This document shows, in pieces, positions 43,024-54,479 of a stretch of DNA of 64,000 nt (positions are counted from its first letter, which is position 1; every line of letters starts with the position of its first letter). Under the pieces are notes generated by a model. That model ran no database searches. It was not told where the DNA came from and saw nothing but the letters and a program-made list of their open reading frames with translations. Made by a program: the position numbers and the translations under genes. Origin of the DNA: Rhodobacterales bacterium HKCCSP123 (GTDB lineage Bacteria > Pseudomonadota > Alphaproteobacteria > Rhodobacterales > Rhodobacteraceae); the NCBI GenBank assembly GCA_015689745.1, contig WVSO01000006.1, positions 31,398 through 95,397 of the forward strand, written 5' to 3'.

Positions 43024-43251
43024 ATGGCGCTCAGCTACAAGACCCGGCGACGGCTGTCGCTGGTCGTTCTGATCTTCGGCCTGCCGGCCTATATCGCGCT
43101 TGCGTGGTGGATCATGAGCCTGATCGACCGGCCGTCCATCTGGGTGGAACTGGCGATCTACATCCTGCTCGGCATCCTCTGGGCACTGCCGCTCAAGGCC
43201 GTGTTCAAGGGTGTCGGCCAGGCCGACCCGGACGCCCCGCGCGAGGACTGA
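43024..43251 (+). CDS. DUF2842 family membrane protein
   Basis: 75 residues with two predicted helices (about 12-33 and 40-60). The pattern MALSYKTRRRLSLVVLIFGLP fits the alphaproteobacterial DUF2842 family, which often lies beside purA or related housekeeping genes. Function unknown. A GC hairpin at 43268-43282 follows. Confidence 0.85.
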   Translation: MALSYKTRRRLSLVVLIFGLPAYIALAWWIMSLIDRPSIWVELAIYILLGILWALPLKAVFKGVGQADPDAPRED

Positions 43252-43267
43252 TCCCAACGCCCCGATG

Positions 43268-43282
43268 GCCCCGCGACGGGGC
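43268..43282. terminator. Short GC hairpin between convergent genes
   Basis: GCCCCG-CGA-CGGGGC, a 6-bp stem and 3-base loop, 17 bases after the DUF2842 stop and before the stop of the gene at 43315. No T-run. Confidence 0.4.
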
Positions 43283-43314
43283 ACCTGACAGGGCGCCGCA
43301 GGCGGTCGTCCGGC

Positions 43315-45615
43315 TCAGTCTTCGGCGCGCGGCTCGACCAGCCGGAAGGCACCCCGCGCCACGCGCTCGATCCGCCCGCGACGCATCAGGGTTCCGAAGG
43401 CCTGCAGCATGTCCTCGTGCCCGATCGAGTTGTCGGTCGCATCCGCGATCATGCGGAACAACTGCGTGCGGTCGAAGGTTCCGGTGCCGAACTCGACCTC
43501 GGCGTATGCCGCGGCCAGCTCGACCACCTCTTCGATCTCGACGGCGTCGCTTTCCTCGAGGCGCTGGGCGAAACGCGCGCCATGGGTCGATGCGATCTCG
43601 TCAGGGGCCCCGGCCGCGGCGCCATCACGTGCCTCGGCATCGGGCGTCTCGCCACCGTCCGAGACCTCCGTCACGGCGGCGGTGACGGGCGCCTTCCCGG
43701 TCTCCGTGTCACCCAGCAGGAGGGGCGCGGGGTCGGCTTGCGGCGCGATGGTCGCCGTCCGGCCCACGGCCAGGGCCTCGGCCGCGTCTTCGCCGGGCGT
43801 CTCCATCTCGGGTGCCATCAGTTCGGCGGTGTTGCCGCCCCGCCCGAGGCTCATGATGATGCCTGCCCGCTGCGCGAGCTGCGCCAGGCTGTTGGTCATC
43901 TTGCGCGGAACCTGGACCGCGCCTGCAGTCGCATCGCCCGAGGCGAGCTGGAGCGGAGCCGCGCCTTCGCCGGCACTCACGCGGCGCGGGCGCACCGGTG
44001 CCTTCGGCGCTTCGGGCATGTCGTCCACGCGTTGCTCGGACACCAGCACCAGCGGCGCCGTACGCGCCTCTCCGCGGCGGCGGGTGACATCGACCCGCAC
44101 GCGGCGCGGGCGCATCACATGGGCAAGGTCCTCGCGGTAATCGGCGGTGGCATCCTCGAGGCCCGTCTCGCCCACCGGCGACAGCTTCCGGTCAGCGGTC
44201 CGCGCGGCGACGGCGGCCTTCAGATGCTCGATGTTCGCCCGGCGGCGCGACGTGTCGGCATGGGACAGCCTGTCCTCGGTGGCATTGAAGAGACGGTCGG
44301 CATCGTCCACCCGGGCAAGGCGCGCGGTCGCGGCGGAGGCATCCTCGGCGGGCGTGGCGGTATCCTCGGCCCCGGTCCCCACGGGCGGGGCGACGGCCTC
44401 GGACGCTCCGGGCACCGGGGCTTCGTCATCGTCGGATGCCGCGCGATCCCGCTCGGCAGGCGCATCCCCGGCCTTGTCCGCCGGCGCATCGTCAGCGGGG
44501 GCGGCCTGCGTCCCCGTCGCGGCCGCGATGGCCGCGGACAGGGCGTCATCGTCATCGGTGGGCGCGTCCGCTTCCTCGCCCCGGGGCGGCTCGGCGGCGC
44601 GCTGGCCCACCGCGGCCTCGGCGCGCTCGTCTTCGTCTTCGATCGCTGCGGTGGCTCCGCGACGGATCATCGCCAGGCGCTCGGCCACCGAAGCCCCGTC
44701 GAGCGGCGCATCGGAACCGAAATAGGCGCTCTCGTCGATCTCCGGACCCTGTTCTTCCGTCTCTGCGAAGAAGGCCGCAGGCAAGGCGTCCGAACCGGGT
44801 TCGTCCCCGTCCGGCCCGTCGTCCAGGGCCTCGGCCGGGAGCGAGTCTCCGCCGTCTGTCGCATCCGAGGCGAGCACGTTCGCGGCCGCGGCTTCATCGT
44901 CGCCCGGTTCAGTCGTCGGGGTGGCCTTGTCATCCGGCGTGTCGGCCAGCGCGGCGGCCACTGCGGCCAGCGTGTCCCGGCCGTCGTCGGCAGCCCCGTC
45001 CACGTCGACAGTGGCGTCGTCGGCGTCGCCGGCCTCGGCCGTTGCAGCCGGTGCCTCGGGCTCCGGCTCGTCCTCGTGCTCCCTGGCCGCGGCCGCCGCG
45101 AGGGCAGCGTCTCCGGCCATGTCCTCACCGAGGACCGCCTGCGCATCGTCGCCCGCGTCGTCAACGGTCCTGTCTTCCGCCTGCGCCTGCGGCTGCGGTT
45201 CGGTCCCGGTCGCGCTCCCGCCCTGCGCCGGATCCGTGGCATCGGGGGCGGTGTCGTCCTTCAGGATGTCCGGCGTGACGTCACTCGCTCCGTGCCCGGG
45301 CCTGTCGTCCGCCTGGTCCGGCGTTCCGGTCCCGGCTGCGGGGGCCTCGGGCATGCTCTCGCGGTGCGGGCGCAGCAACAGGCCGCTCTCGAGGATCTTG
45401 GCCTCGACCCGGCGCTCGATCGCGGCCTCGGTGATGCGATGCAGCATCTCCGTGTCCGGCGTTGGCGGCTCGGCCCCGAAATAGCGATCCTCCGCCGCGA
45501 GGTCGCGGAAATACTCCGCGATGGCCTTCATCGCCTCGAACGGTTGGTCGAAACCCTCGAGGGTGCAGGAAAAGGTGCCATAGGACACCGTCAGGATCTT
45601 GTTCGCGTCGCTCAT
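43315..45615 (-). CDS. Large acidic, mostly disordered protein with conserved ends
   Basis: 766 residues. Residues 1-85 look folded and conserved: [20 protein letters not shown], then a helical segment with [17 protein letters not shown]. Residues ~95-430 are a low-complexity run of Ala, Asp, Glu, Pro and Thr, predicted disordered and very acidic. Positively charged helices follow ([34 protein letters not shown]), then [19 protein letters not shown]. The last ~80 residues ([20 protein letters not shown] to [17 protein letters not shown]) read like a winged-helix. I recall similar hypothetical proteins in Rhodobacteraceae but no function. Divergent from the thiamine diphosphokinase gene. Confidence 0.75.
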   Translation of the reverse strand: MSDANKILTVSYGTFSCTLEGFDQPFEAMKAIAEYFRDLAAEDRYFGAEPPTPDTEMLHRITEAAIERRVEAKILESGLLLRPHRESMPEAPAAGTGTPDQADDRPGHGASDVTPDILKDDTAPDATDPAQGGSATGTEPQPQAQAEDRTVDDAGDDAQAVLGEDMAGDAALAAAAAREHEDEPEPEAPAATAEAGDADDATVDVDGAADDGRDTLAAVAAALADTPDDKATPTTEPGDDEAAAANVLASDATDGGDSLPAEALDDGPDGDEPGSDALPAAFFAETEEQGPEIDESAYFGSDAPLDGASVAERLAMIRRGATAAIEDEDERAEAAVGQRAAEPPRGEEADAPTDDDDALSAAIAAATGTQAAPADDAPADKAGDAPAERDRAASDDDEAPVPGASEAVAPPVGTGAEDTATPAEDASAATARLARVDDADRLFNATEDRLSHADTSRRRANIEHLKAAVAARTADRKLSPVGETGLEDATADYREDLAHVMRPRRVRVDVTRRRGEARTAPLVLVSEQRVDDMPEAPKAPVRPRRVSAGEGAAPLQLASGDATAGAVQVPRKMTNSLAQLAQRAGIIMSLGRGGNTAELMAPEMETPGEDAAEALAVGRTATIAPQADPAPLLLGDTETGKAPVTAAVTEVSDGGETPDAEARDGAAAGAPDEIASTHGARFAQRLEESDAVEIEEVVELAAAYAEVEFGTGTFDRTQLFRMIADATDNSIGHEDMLQAFGTLMRRGRIERVARGAFRLVEPRAED

Positions 45616-45737
45616 GGGTCTCTGTCACTCTGCTCGACCGGACGTATCCGGTTTTTTAATGATTGCGTACGGTCTGCCAAAGTGATTCCCCGGAAACGGG
45701 ACATGATTAGGGCGTTTCAGGGGAGATTATCCTGAAT

Positions 45738-46445
45738 ATGGGCAACAATGTGCCGCGCTTCGAGTCCGGCGACGGGGTCACCCTGCTCGGCGGCGGCGCG
45801 CTCGGCGAGGGGGACCTGTCGCTGTCGCTGTCGCTTGCCCCCCGCCTCGTGGCCGCCGACGGGGGCGCGGCGACGGCTCTTGCCGCCGGGCACATGCCCG
45901 AGGCGGTCTATGGCGACATGGACAGCCTGGCCGACGAGGCGCGGGCCCGCATCCCCGCGGACCGCGTCCATGCCATCCCCGAGCAGGAAAGCACCGATTT
46001 CGACAAGGCGCTGCGGCAGATCAGGGCGCCTGTCATCCTCGCCGTGGGGTTCACCGGGGCGCGCATCGACCACGAACTTGCGGTCTACCATGTTCTCGCG
46101 GCCCGGGCCGCGTCGCGCTGCATCGTGCTGGGCGCGGAGGACATGATCCTGCACGCCCCGCCACGGCTTATGCTCGACCTGCCGCGCGGCACACGCCTGT
46201 CGATCTTTCCGCTGGCCCCCGTCACCGGGCGCAGCCGCGGCCTGGAATGGCAGATCGACGGGCTGCGCCTCGACCCGCTGGGCCGCATCGGCACCTCGAA
46301 CCGCAGCACGGGTGCGCCGGTCGAACTGACCTTCGACGGGCCTGGCGCCCTTCTGATCCTGCCGCGCACGGAACTTCGCGCGGTCTTCGACGCGGTGGCG
46401 GGGGCGTCAGTTTGGTCTCGCCCCGCGGGCGTTGCTTCGCTATGA
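45738..46445 (+). CDS. Thiamine diphosphokinase
   Basis: Converts thiamine to thiamine diphosphate with ATP. 235 residues. The N-terminal catalytic domain shows LVAADGGAATALAAGHMPEAVYGDMDSL and the ESTDFDKALR motif, both typical of the family; the C-terminal half is the beta-sandwich thiamine-binding domain. It precedes rpiA by 40 bases on the same strand; both feed the non-oxidative pentose phosphate pathway, whose transketolase needs the cofactor. Confidence 0.9.
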   Translation: MGNNVPRFESGDGVTLLGGGALGEGDLSLSLSLAPRLVAADGGAATALAAGHMPEAVYGDMDSLADEARARIPADRVHAIPEQESTDFDKALRQIRAPVILAVGFTGARIDHELAVYHVLAARAASRCIVLGAEDMILHAPPRLMLDLPRGTRLSIFPLAPVTGRSRGLEWQIDGLRLDPLGRIGTSNRSTGAPVELTFDGPGALLILPRTELRAVFDAVAGASVWSRPAGVASL

Positions 46446-46485
46446 ACCAAAGCCGAACGACCCCCTGCAGGAGACGGGCCGCCCC

Positions 46486-47274
46486 ATGACCGCCGAGCTT
46501 TCCCCCATCGACAAGGCGAAATACGTCGCCGCCCGCCGCGCCGTCGAGTTCGTCGAGGACGGGATGCGGGTCGGCCTCGGCACCGGCTCGACGGCCGCGT
46601 GGATGGTGCGCTGCCTCGGCGAGCTGATCCGCGATGACGGCATGAAGATCACCGGCGTCGCCACCTCGGCGCGCACCGCGCAGCTTGCGCGCGAGGTCGG
46701 CGTGCCGGTCAAGACGCTCGACGAGGTGCGCTGGCTCGACCTGACGATCGACGGGGCGGACGAGTTCGACCCGAACCTGAACCTGATCAAGGGCGGCGGC
46801 GGCGCGCTTCTGCACGAGAAGATCGTGGCCACGGCCTCGGACCAGATGGTCGTGATCGCGGACCTCTCCAAGCAGGTCCACACGCTGGGCAACTTCCCCC
46901 TGCCGGTCGAGGTCATCCCCTTCGGCTGGCAGACCACCAAGGCGCTGATCGAGGAGATGCTGTCGAACGTCGACGTGATGGGCCGCTCGGCCAGCCTGCG
47001 CCTGAACGGGGCCGAGCCGTTCCGCTCGGACGAGGGGAACTACATCCTCGACCTGCACCTGCGCCGGATCGCCAACCCGACGCAACTGAGCCTCGTGCTG
47101 AACCAGATCCCCGGCGTGGTTGAGAACGGCCTCTTCCTCGACATCTGCGACGTGCTGGTGATCGGCAATGGCGACGGCACGGTCGAGGTGCGCGACATCA
47201 ACAACGGCACGGTCGAGCACGAGCGCATCGACATCAGCGACACCGAGAACCTCTTCGCCGACAGTGCCGAGTGA
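46486..47274 (+). CDS. rpiA: Ribose-5-phosphate isomerase A
   Basis: Interconverts ribose-5-phosphate and ribulose-5-phosphate. 262 residues, somewhat longer than the E. coli protein (219). Substrate loop GLGTGSTAAWMV, catalytic DGADEFDPNLNLIKGGGGALLHEK (shown by DGADEFD and KGGGGALLHEK) and the late GDGTVEVRD region are present. ATG 46486 follows GCAGGAGACGG. Confidence 0.96.
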   Translation: MTAELSPIDKAKYVAARRAVEFVEDGMRVGLGTGSTAAWMVRCLGELIRDDGMKITGVATSARTAQLAREVGVPVKTLDEVRWLDLTIDGADEFDPNLNLIKGGGGALLHEKIVATASDQMVVIADLSKQVHTLGNFPLPVEVIPFGWQTTKALIEEMLSNVDVMGRSASLRLNGAEPFRSDEGNYILDLHLRRIANPTQLSLVLNQIPGVVENGLFLDICDVLVIGNGDGTVEVRDINNGTVEHERIDISDTENLFADSAE

Positions 47275-47382
47275 TCCCGGTCGCGCAGAGGTGAGGGCGC
47301 CGCGACGCGGCTTTGACTGGCATCGCGCGGTCGTACATGAAATACCCTCGCCCGGAATGACGGATCGGACGGCAGGACAGCC

Positions 47383-48825
47383 ATGGCGGATTTCGACTAC
47401 GACCTCTTCGTGATCGGTGGCGGATCAGGCGGCGTGCGTGCCGCCCGCGTCGCTGCCGCGACCGGCGCGAAGGTCGCGCTGGCCGAGGACAGCCGCCTGG
47501 GCGGCACCTGCGTCATCCGGGGCTGCGTGCCGAAAAAGCTGATGGTCTTCGCCAGCGAGTACCGCGAGATGTTCGCCGATGCCCGCGCCTATGGCTGGGA
47601 CCTCGGGGATGGTGCCTTCGACTGGCCGCGCTTCTCGGGGCAGCTCAACACCGAACTCGACCGGCTGGAAGGCGTCTACCGCGGCCTGCTCGAGGGCTCG
47701 AAGGTCGAGATCTTCGACCAGCGCGCGAAGCTCTCGGGCACGCACGAGGTGACCCTTGCGGACGGCCGCACGACATCGGCCAAGCACATCCTGATCGCCA
47801 CGGGCGGCCACCCGGTGCGCCCCGAGATGCCGAACGCGCATCTCGGCATGGTGTCCGATGACATTTTCCACATGGAGAAACTGCCCAGGTCGATCCTGAT
47901 CGTCGGCGGCGGCTACATCGCCTGCGAATTCGCCTGCATCCTTCACGGGCTCGGCGTCGAGGTCACGCAATTCTACCGCGGGGCGCAGATCCTGCGCGGC
48001 TTCGACGGCGAGGCGCGCGGCCTCATCGCCGACCAGATGCAGGAGCGAGGCATCGACCTGCATCTCGGCACCAACATCGTCGAGATGACGCCCGCCGGCT
48101 CGGATCACGTCTCGGTTCCCGTCGAGGAAGGGATGGGCCCGCCCGCCACAGAGACGCCGGCACCTCCCGAAGGTCGGCCGGGCGATCCGGTCTGGGTCAA
48201 GGCATCGAACGGGATGGAGCGGGTCTTCGACGCGGTCCTCTTCGCCACCGGTCGTGCGCCCAACACCCGAGACATGGGGCTCGAGGAGGCGGGCGTGAAG
48301 ATCGGTCGCCGCGGCGAGATCGTGGTGGATGACTTCAGCCAGACCGCCGTGCCCTCGATCTACGCGATCGGGGATGTCACCAACCGCGTGAACCTGACGC
48401 CGGTGGCGATCCGCGAGGGAATGGCCTTCGTCGAGACGGTCTTCAAGGGCAACCCCACGCCCGTCGATCACGACCTGATCCCGTCGGCGGTCTTCACCCA
48501 GCCCGAGTTCGGCACCATCGGCCTGTCCGAGGAAGAGGCGCGCGACCAGGAGCCGGTCGAGATCTACTGCACCTCGTTCCGTCCGATGCAGTCGGCCTTT
48601 GCCGGGCGGCCCGACCGGGTGCTGATGAAACTCGTCGTGTCGAAGGAAACCCGCCGCGTCCTGGGCTGTCATATCGTCGCGCCGAATGCGGGCGAGATGA
48701 TCCAACTGGCCGGCATCGCGGTCAAGATGGGCGCCACGAAAGAGGATTTCGACCGCACCGTGGCGGTCCACCCGACCATGGCGGAAGAGCTGGTGACGAT
48801 GAAATCGCCGGTGCGCACGGCGTGA
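47383..48825 (+). CDS. gor: Glutathione-disulfide reductase
   Basis: 480 residues. FAD motif VIGGGSGGVRAARVAA, redox-active Cys43 and Cys48 in GGTCVIRGCVPKK, NADPH-domain motif LIVGGGYIACEFACIL and the C-terminal VHPTMAEELVTM with the catalytic His. It keeps glutathione reduced, which would also serve the GST at 7206. Odd point: about 25 extra Pro-rich residues (near 240-266, EEGMGPPATETPAPPEGRPG) inside the NADPH domain. Confidence 0.93.
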   Translation: MADFDYDLFVIGGGSGGVRAARVAAATGAKVALAEDSRLGGTCVIRGCVPKKLMVFASEYREMFADARAYGWDLGDGAFDWPRFSGQLNTELDRLEGVYRGLLEGSKVEIFDQRAKLSGTHEVTLADGRTTSAKHILIATGGHPVRPEMPNAHLGMVSDDIFHMEKLPRSILIVGGGYIACEFACILHGLGVEVTQFYRGAQILRGFDGEARGLIADQMQERGIDLHLGTNIVEMTPAGSDHVSVPVEEGMGPPATETPAPPEGRPGDPVWVKASNGMERVFDAVLFATGRAPNTRDMGLEEAGVKIGRRGEIVVDDFSQTAVPSIYAIGDVTNRVNLTPVAIREGMAFVETVFKGNPTPVDHDLIPSAVFTQPEFGTIGLSEEEARDQEPVEIYCTSFRPMQSAFAGRPDRVLMKLVVSKETRRVLGCHIVAPNAGEMIQLAGIAVKMGATKEDFDRTVAVHPTMAEELVTMKSPVRTA

Positions 48826-48932
48826 TGCGCCTTGATCTTGGGGGAAAAACGCACAGCTTGGCGTGAAACCGGGGCGCGGATGCCCCATATGGGACGAGAC
48901 AGACGTTTTGCAGTTGAGGGGAACGACGATCG

Positions 48933-50107
48933 ATGGCTGGCAATAGTGGCGGACCCTGGGGCGGCGGTGGCGGCTCCGGCGGCGGTGGCGGAGGCAACCG
49001 CGGCAACAACGGCTCGGGCGGACCGGGCGGGCGGCGCCCCGGCGGGCCCGACCAGCAGATCCCCGAGCTGGATGAGATCGTTCGCAAGGGCCAGGAACAG
49101 CTTCGCGTCCTGATGGGTGGCCGCGGCGGCCGCTCGGGCGGCGGCGGTGGCGGCGGCGGGGACAACCCGATCAGCCCGCGCACCCTGGCGCTTGTCGGCG
49201 TTGTCGCGGCACTGCTGTTCTGGGGCTACCAGTCCTTCTACACCGTGCGGCCGGAAGAACAGTCGGTCGAGCTTTTCCTGGGCGAGTTCTCCTCGATCGG
49301 GAACCCGGGCCTCAACTTCGCGCCCTGGCCAGTCGTGACCGCCGAGGTCGTGAACGTCACCTCGGAACGCAACGAATCCATCGGCACCGCGCGCTCGGGC
49401 ACCTCGGACGAGGGCCTGATGCTGACCACCGACGAGAACATCGTCGACATCGATTTCGAAGTGGTCTGGAACATCTCGGACCCGGCGCAGTTCCTCTTCA
49501 ACCTGCGCGACCCCGACGCCACCATCCGCGCCGTTTCCGAGGCCGCGATGCGCGAGGTGATCTCGCAAAGCCAGCTCGCGCCGATCCTCAACCGCGACCG
49601 CGGCGTGATCGCCGACACGGTGCAGACGCTGATCCAGACCACGCTCGACAGCTACGACTCGGGCGTGAACATCGTGCGTCTCAACCTCGACCGGGCCGAC
49701 CCGCCCGCCGAGGTGATCGACGCCTTCCGCGACGTGCAGGCTGCCGAACAGGAGCGTGACCAGCTCGAACGTCAGGCCGATGCCTACGCCAACCGCGTCC
49801 TCGCCGGCGCCCGCGGTGAGGCCGCGCAGGTCCTGGAACAGGCCGAAGCCTACCGCGCCCAGGTCGTCAACGAGGCCGAGGGTGAAGCAAGCCGCTTCCT
49901 CGCCGTTCTCGGAGAGTACACCGATGCCCCCGAGGTCACGCGCCGTCGTCTTTACCTCGAGACGATGGAGCGGGTCCTGGGCGACGTGGATCTCGTGATC
50001 CTCGACCAGAACGGGTCGGGCGGGCAGCAGGGCGTCGTGCCCTACCTGCCGCTGGACCAGCTGCGCCGGAACCAGGGCACCACCACCACGACCGGGAGTT
50101 CGAACTG

Positions 50108-50108
<1 letters not shown>
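48933..50108 (+). CDS. hflK: FtsH protease regulator HflK
   Basis: 391 residues. The cytoplasmic N-terminus is extremely Gly-rich (residues 4-80), then comes one membrane helix (about 84-102) and a periplasmic SPFH/band-7 domain from YTVRPEEQSVELFLGEF. A long coiled-coil-prone region lies at DVQAAEQERDQLERQADAYA. HflK and HflC form a large cage around the FtsH protease and modulate membrane protein turnover. It overlaps hflC by one base. Confidence 0.95.
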
Positions 50109-50998
<890 letters not shown>

Positions 50999-51010
50999 CG
51001 GGATCTCGAC

Positions 51011-51208
51011 ATGGTCCTGATCCTGCTCTTGGGTCTGGGCATGGCACTTGTGATCGAGGGGCTTGTGTTCGCACTGGCCCCTTCGCGTCTCGAGGACCTG
51101 CTCAGGCTGATGCAATCCATCCCCGTCGAAACCCGCCGCCTGATCGGGCTGGGTGCGATGACGCTGGGCGCGGTCCTCATCTCCTTCGCGATCAGCGCCG
51201 GGGTCTGA
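51011..51208 (+). CDS. DUF2065 (YjeT-like) membrane protein
   Basis: 65 residues with two helices. The string GLGMALVIEGLVFALAPSRL and the later TRRLIGLGAMTLGAVLI match the DUF2065 family, which is commonly encoded directly after hflC. 12 bases after hflC, so part of the same operon. Role unknown; association with the HflKC complex is plausible. Confidence 0.9.
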   Translation: MVLILLLGLGMALVIEGLVFALAPSRLEDLLRLMQSIPVETRRLIGLGAMTLGAVLISFAISAGV

Positions 51209-51408
51209 GGCGGCGCGCGTTCGGCGCCTCCGCCCGCACATCCTCTGGCCTTCGCGCGGGATCGCGTTACGATATGTCACGACGATGTTACGGATTGCCC
51301 GCCCGTAACCTGTACGCCCGGCATTGATCCGTGCCCGCCGGGGGCAAATATGGGGGGCAGGGGCGGGTTTGCAGCCGCCCGATCCAGGCTTGGACAGGAG
51401 GAAAGTTC

Positions 51409-52935
51409 GTGACGATCCAACAGGCCCGAAATACCGCACCGCGCCGCGCCGTGCCCGCGCTGGCCGCGACCCGCGAGGCCACCAGCGGCCCGGCGATCTA
51501 CCGCGCGGCGCTCGCGCTCCTGATCTCCGCGATGGTCATCCTCGCAACCATCACCACGGCCGAGCAGGCGCGCGCGCAATCCACGCCGCCCGCGACCTTC
51601 GCCGATCTCGTCGACCAGGTCGGCGATTCGGTCGTGAACATCACCACCTCGGCCATCGTGGCCGGGCGCCAGGGCGGCCCGGGCCCCATGGTGCCCGAAG
51701 GCTCGCCGCTCGAGGATTTCTTCAACGAGTTCCTCGACCGCCAGAACCCCGAGCGCGCCCCGCGCCGGAGCCAGGCGCTCGGCTCGGGTTTCGTCATCTC
51801 CGAGGACGGCTACATCGTGACGAACAATCACGTCATCGAGGGTGCCGACGAGATCATCATCGAGTTCCGCGCGGGCTTCGAGCTGGAAGCCGAGATCATC
51901 GGCACCGATCCCAACACCGACATCGCGCTTCTGAAGGTGGAAGCGGACGCGCCGCTGCCCTTCGTCCCCTTCGGCGACAGCGAGGCGATGCGCGTGGGTG
52001 ACTGGGTCATGGCCATGGGCAACCCGCTGGGGCAGGGATTTTCCGTCTCGGTCGGCATCGTCTCGGCCTCGGGCCGGGCGCTCTCGGGCACCTATGACGA
52101 CTACATCCAGACCGACGCGGCCATCAACCGCGGCAACTCGGGCGGTCCTCTCTTCAACCTCGCGGGCGAGGTGATCGGGGTGAACACCGCGATCCTGTCG
52201 CCCACCGGCGGCTCGATCGGCATCGGCTTCGCCATGTCCTCGGAGGTCGTGACCAACGTGGTCGACCAGCTGCGCGAATTCGGCGAGACCCGCCGCGGCT
52301 GGCTTGGCGTGCGCATCCAGGACGTGAGCCCCGACATCGCCGAGGGCCTCGGCCTCGAGGAGGCGCGCGGCGCATTGGTGACCGACGTCCCCGAAGGCCC
52401 GGCCGCCGAGGGCGGTGTCGAGGTGGGCGATGTCATCCTCGCCTTCGACGGCGAGGAGATCGCGGACACCCGCGAGCTTGTCCGCATCGTCGGCGACAGC
52501 GCCGAGGGGCAGACCGTGCGCCTGCTCGTCTTCCGCGACGGCGATACCCAGACCCTGCGCGTGACGCTGGGTCGCCGCGAGACGGCCGAGGGCGCCGGTG
52601 CCACCACGCCGGATGGCGCGCCGATCGCGCCCGCCTCTTCCGAGGTGCTCGGGATGGACCTTGTGCCGCTGACCGACGAGATGCGTGACAGGCTGGGCGT
52701 TCAGAGCATCGCGGGCGGCCTCGTCGTCGAGGCGGTGGACCCCGCGTCGGATGCGGCCGCCAAGGGCCTGCAGCCGGGTGACGTGATTGCCGAGGTGGCG
52801 CAGCAGCCCGTGGCCGATGTCGCTGCCTTCCGCGAGCGGGTCGAGACCGCGACGGAGAACGGGCAGAAGTCCATCCTCCTGCTGATCCGCCGTGGTGGTG
52901 ATCCCCGCTTCGTGGCCCTCAGCCTCGAAGATTGA
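51409..52935 (+). CDS. Deg/HtrA family periplasmic serine protease
   Basis: 508 residues from GTG 51409, chosen for the AGGAGG site 8 bases upstream. A long N-terminal signal/anchor ends near ARAQ (residue 57). The trypsin-like domain has His141 (TNNHVIEG), Asp171 (NTDIALLKV) and Ser244 (RGNSGGPLF). Two PDZ domains follow (about 300-390 and 415-505), with GWLGVRIQDVSPDIAEGLGL and DPASDAAAKGLQPGDVI. Degrades or refolds damaged envelope proteins; downstream of hflKC, it completes a membrane/periplasm quality-control cluster. It is of the DegP/DegQ (Do) type. Confidence 0.95.
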   Translation: MTIQQARNTAPRRAVPALAATREATSGPAIYRAALALLISAMVILATITTAEQARAQSTPPATFADLVDQVGDSVVNITTSAIVAGRQGGPGPMVPEGSPLEDFFNEFLDRQNPERAPRRSQALGSGFVISEDGYIVTNNHVIEGADEIIIEFRAGFELEAEIIGTDPNTDIALLKVEADAPLPFVPFGDSEAMRVGDWVMAMGNPLGQGFSVSVGIVSASGRALSGTYDDYIQTDAAINRGNSGGPLFNLAGEVIGVNTAILSPTGGSIGIGFAMSSEVVTNVVDQLREFGETRRGWLGVRIQDVSPDIAEGLGLEEARGALVTDVPEGPAAEGGVEVGDVILAFDGEEIADTRELVRIVGDSAEGQTVRLLVFRDGDTQTLRVTLGRRETAEGAGATTPDGAPIAPASSEVLGMDLVPLTDEMRDRLGVQSIAGGLVVEAVDPASDAAAKGLQPGDVIAEVAQQPVADVAAFRERVETATENGQKSILLLIRRGGDPRFVALSLED

Positions 52936-52955
52936 TCGGTCCGACGAGACCCTGA

Positions 52956-52983
52956 AGAACCCCGTGCCCCGGCGCGGGGTTCT
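52956..52983 (+). terminator. Hairpin terminator after the Deg protease gene
   Basis: AGAACCCCG and CGGGGTTCT form a 9-bp stem around a 10-base loop, 20 bases after the stop; the next bases are GTCTGTC. Confidence 0.6.
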
Positions 52984-53009
52984 GTCTGTCAGGGCAGGGG
53001 GAGCGCTGT

Positions 53010-53570
53010 TCAGCCGCTGCCGCCGCCCGACGCCAGCTCCGGATCCCAGAGCGCCAGCCCCAGCTGCCGCGCCGCCGCCAGCGACAGGATCCCGCTGTCG
53101 AGCCCCTGCGGCGCCTGGAAATCGCGCACCGCGCGCATCGTGCGACGGTTCATCACGCCGGTCGCGGGCCCGAGGTAAAGCCCCCGCGTCGCCAGTGCCC
53201 GCTGCACCGACGCGATGAAATCCGGGTCGCCCCGCTGCAACTGGCAGGGGATCTCGAACCACAGCTCGCGCCGCTCCTCGACGATGCGCTGATGCGTCTC
53301 GGTCACGAAGACCGCAGGCTCGCGCAGGGTGCCGTCGCTGGCGATCTGCGGCGGCTGGAGCATCACCTGCTCGGTCACGGTCTCGATCACCGCGGGCGTC
53401 GACTCGTTGGCGTAGCAGGCGGAGGGATCGGCATCGGGCGGCCCCGCGCCGCGGGTGACCTCGATCGCGTCCTCACCGATCCGAAGCGGCGCCGCGAAGG
53501 CACTCCGCTCCGAGGCCGGCACGCAGGCCGACAGGGCCGAGAGACCGGCCAGAAGGATCACGATGCGCAT
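53010..53570 (-). CDS. Lipoprotein with a peptidoglycan-binding (PGRP_1-like) domain
   Basis: 186 residues. Lipoprotein signal MRIVILLAGLSALSAC with Cys16. The C-terminal part from about 105 reads IASVQRALATRGLYLGPATG and MNRRTMRAVRDFQ, the three-helix peptidoglycan-binding fold. The middle region (ELWFEIPCQLQRGDPDF) is conserved in Rhodobacteraceae homologues. Anchored to a membrane and able to touch the cell wall. Convergent with the Deg protease gene. Confidence 0.82.
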   Translation of the reverse strand: MRIVILLAGLSALSACVPASERSAFAAPLRIGEDAIEVTRGAGPPDADPSACYANESTPAVIETVTEQVMLQPPQIASDGTLREPAVFVTETHQRIVEERRELWFEIPCQLQRGDPDFIASVQRALATRGLYLGPATGVMNRRTMRAVRDFQAPQGLDSGILSLAAARQLGLALWDPELASGGGSG

Positions 53571-53646
53571 GGACTGCCCGTCCTGCCTGTCTTGTTGTTC
53601 CGGGCAGGATACACGGGTTTCCCGCGTCGGGAAAGCGCGGGCTTGC

Positions 53647-54027
53647 TCAGGGCTGATCGGCGGCGCGCGTCGGCTCGTGCAGGCGCACCAGATCGTCGAG
53701 CATGCCCGAGATATCCTCGACCTCTTCGGCGACCACATGGGTGACACCCGATTGCCGCTGCACCCGCCCCGTCACCCTCAGAAGCCGCCCCGCGATCACC
53801 GCGCGTCGGAAGCGCTGGTAGATCTTCTGCCAGACGACCACGTTGCAGACCCCGAACTCGTCCTCGAGCGTGACGAAGATCACCCCCTTGGCCGTGCCCG
53901 GCCGCTGCCGCACCAGCACGAGCCCCGCCACCGCCACCCGCGCCCCCTCGGGCGGCAGGTGCAGCAGGTGATGGGGCAGGCACGCGGGCGGGCGCGGCCA
54001 GCCGGGGGGGGTAACGGCGGGCTCCAT
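53647..54027 (-). pseudogene. dnaE2: C-terminal OB-fold relic of error-prone DNA polymerase DnaE2 (ImuC)
   Basis: 126 residues. The core [20 protein letters not shown], then [36 protein letters not shown] and [13 protein letters not shown], is the OB-fold domain at the extreme C-terminus of DnaE2, a protein of about 1,000-1,100 residues. The PHP, palm, fingers and beta-clamp regions are absent, and upstream DNA is occupied by an unrelated ferredoxin gene. The frame is open and begins with ATG 54027, four bases behind a LexA-type box, so a small SOS-induced OB protein could still be made. No ribosome binding site precedes the ATG; translation would be leaderless. Confidence 0.72.
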
Positions 54028-54030
54028 GGT

Positions 54031-54476
<446 letters not shown>

Positions 54477-54479
54477 CCG

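Noticed and set aside
48940..49190. GGC-rich repeats as a CRISPR or structural repeat
   Set aside because: They encode the glycine-rich cytoplasmic N-terminus of HflK, a known low-complexity region.
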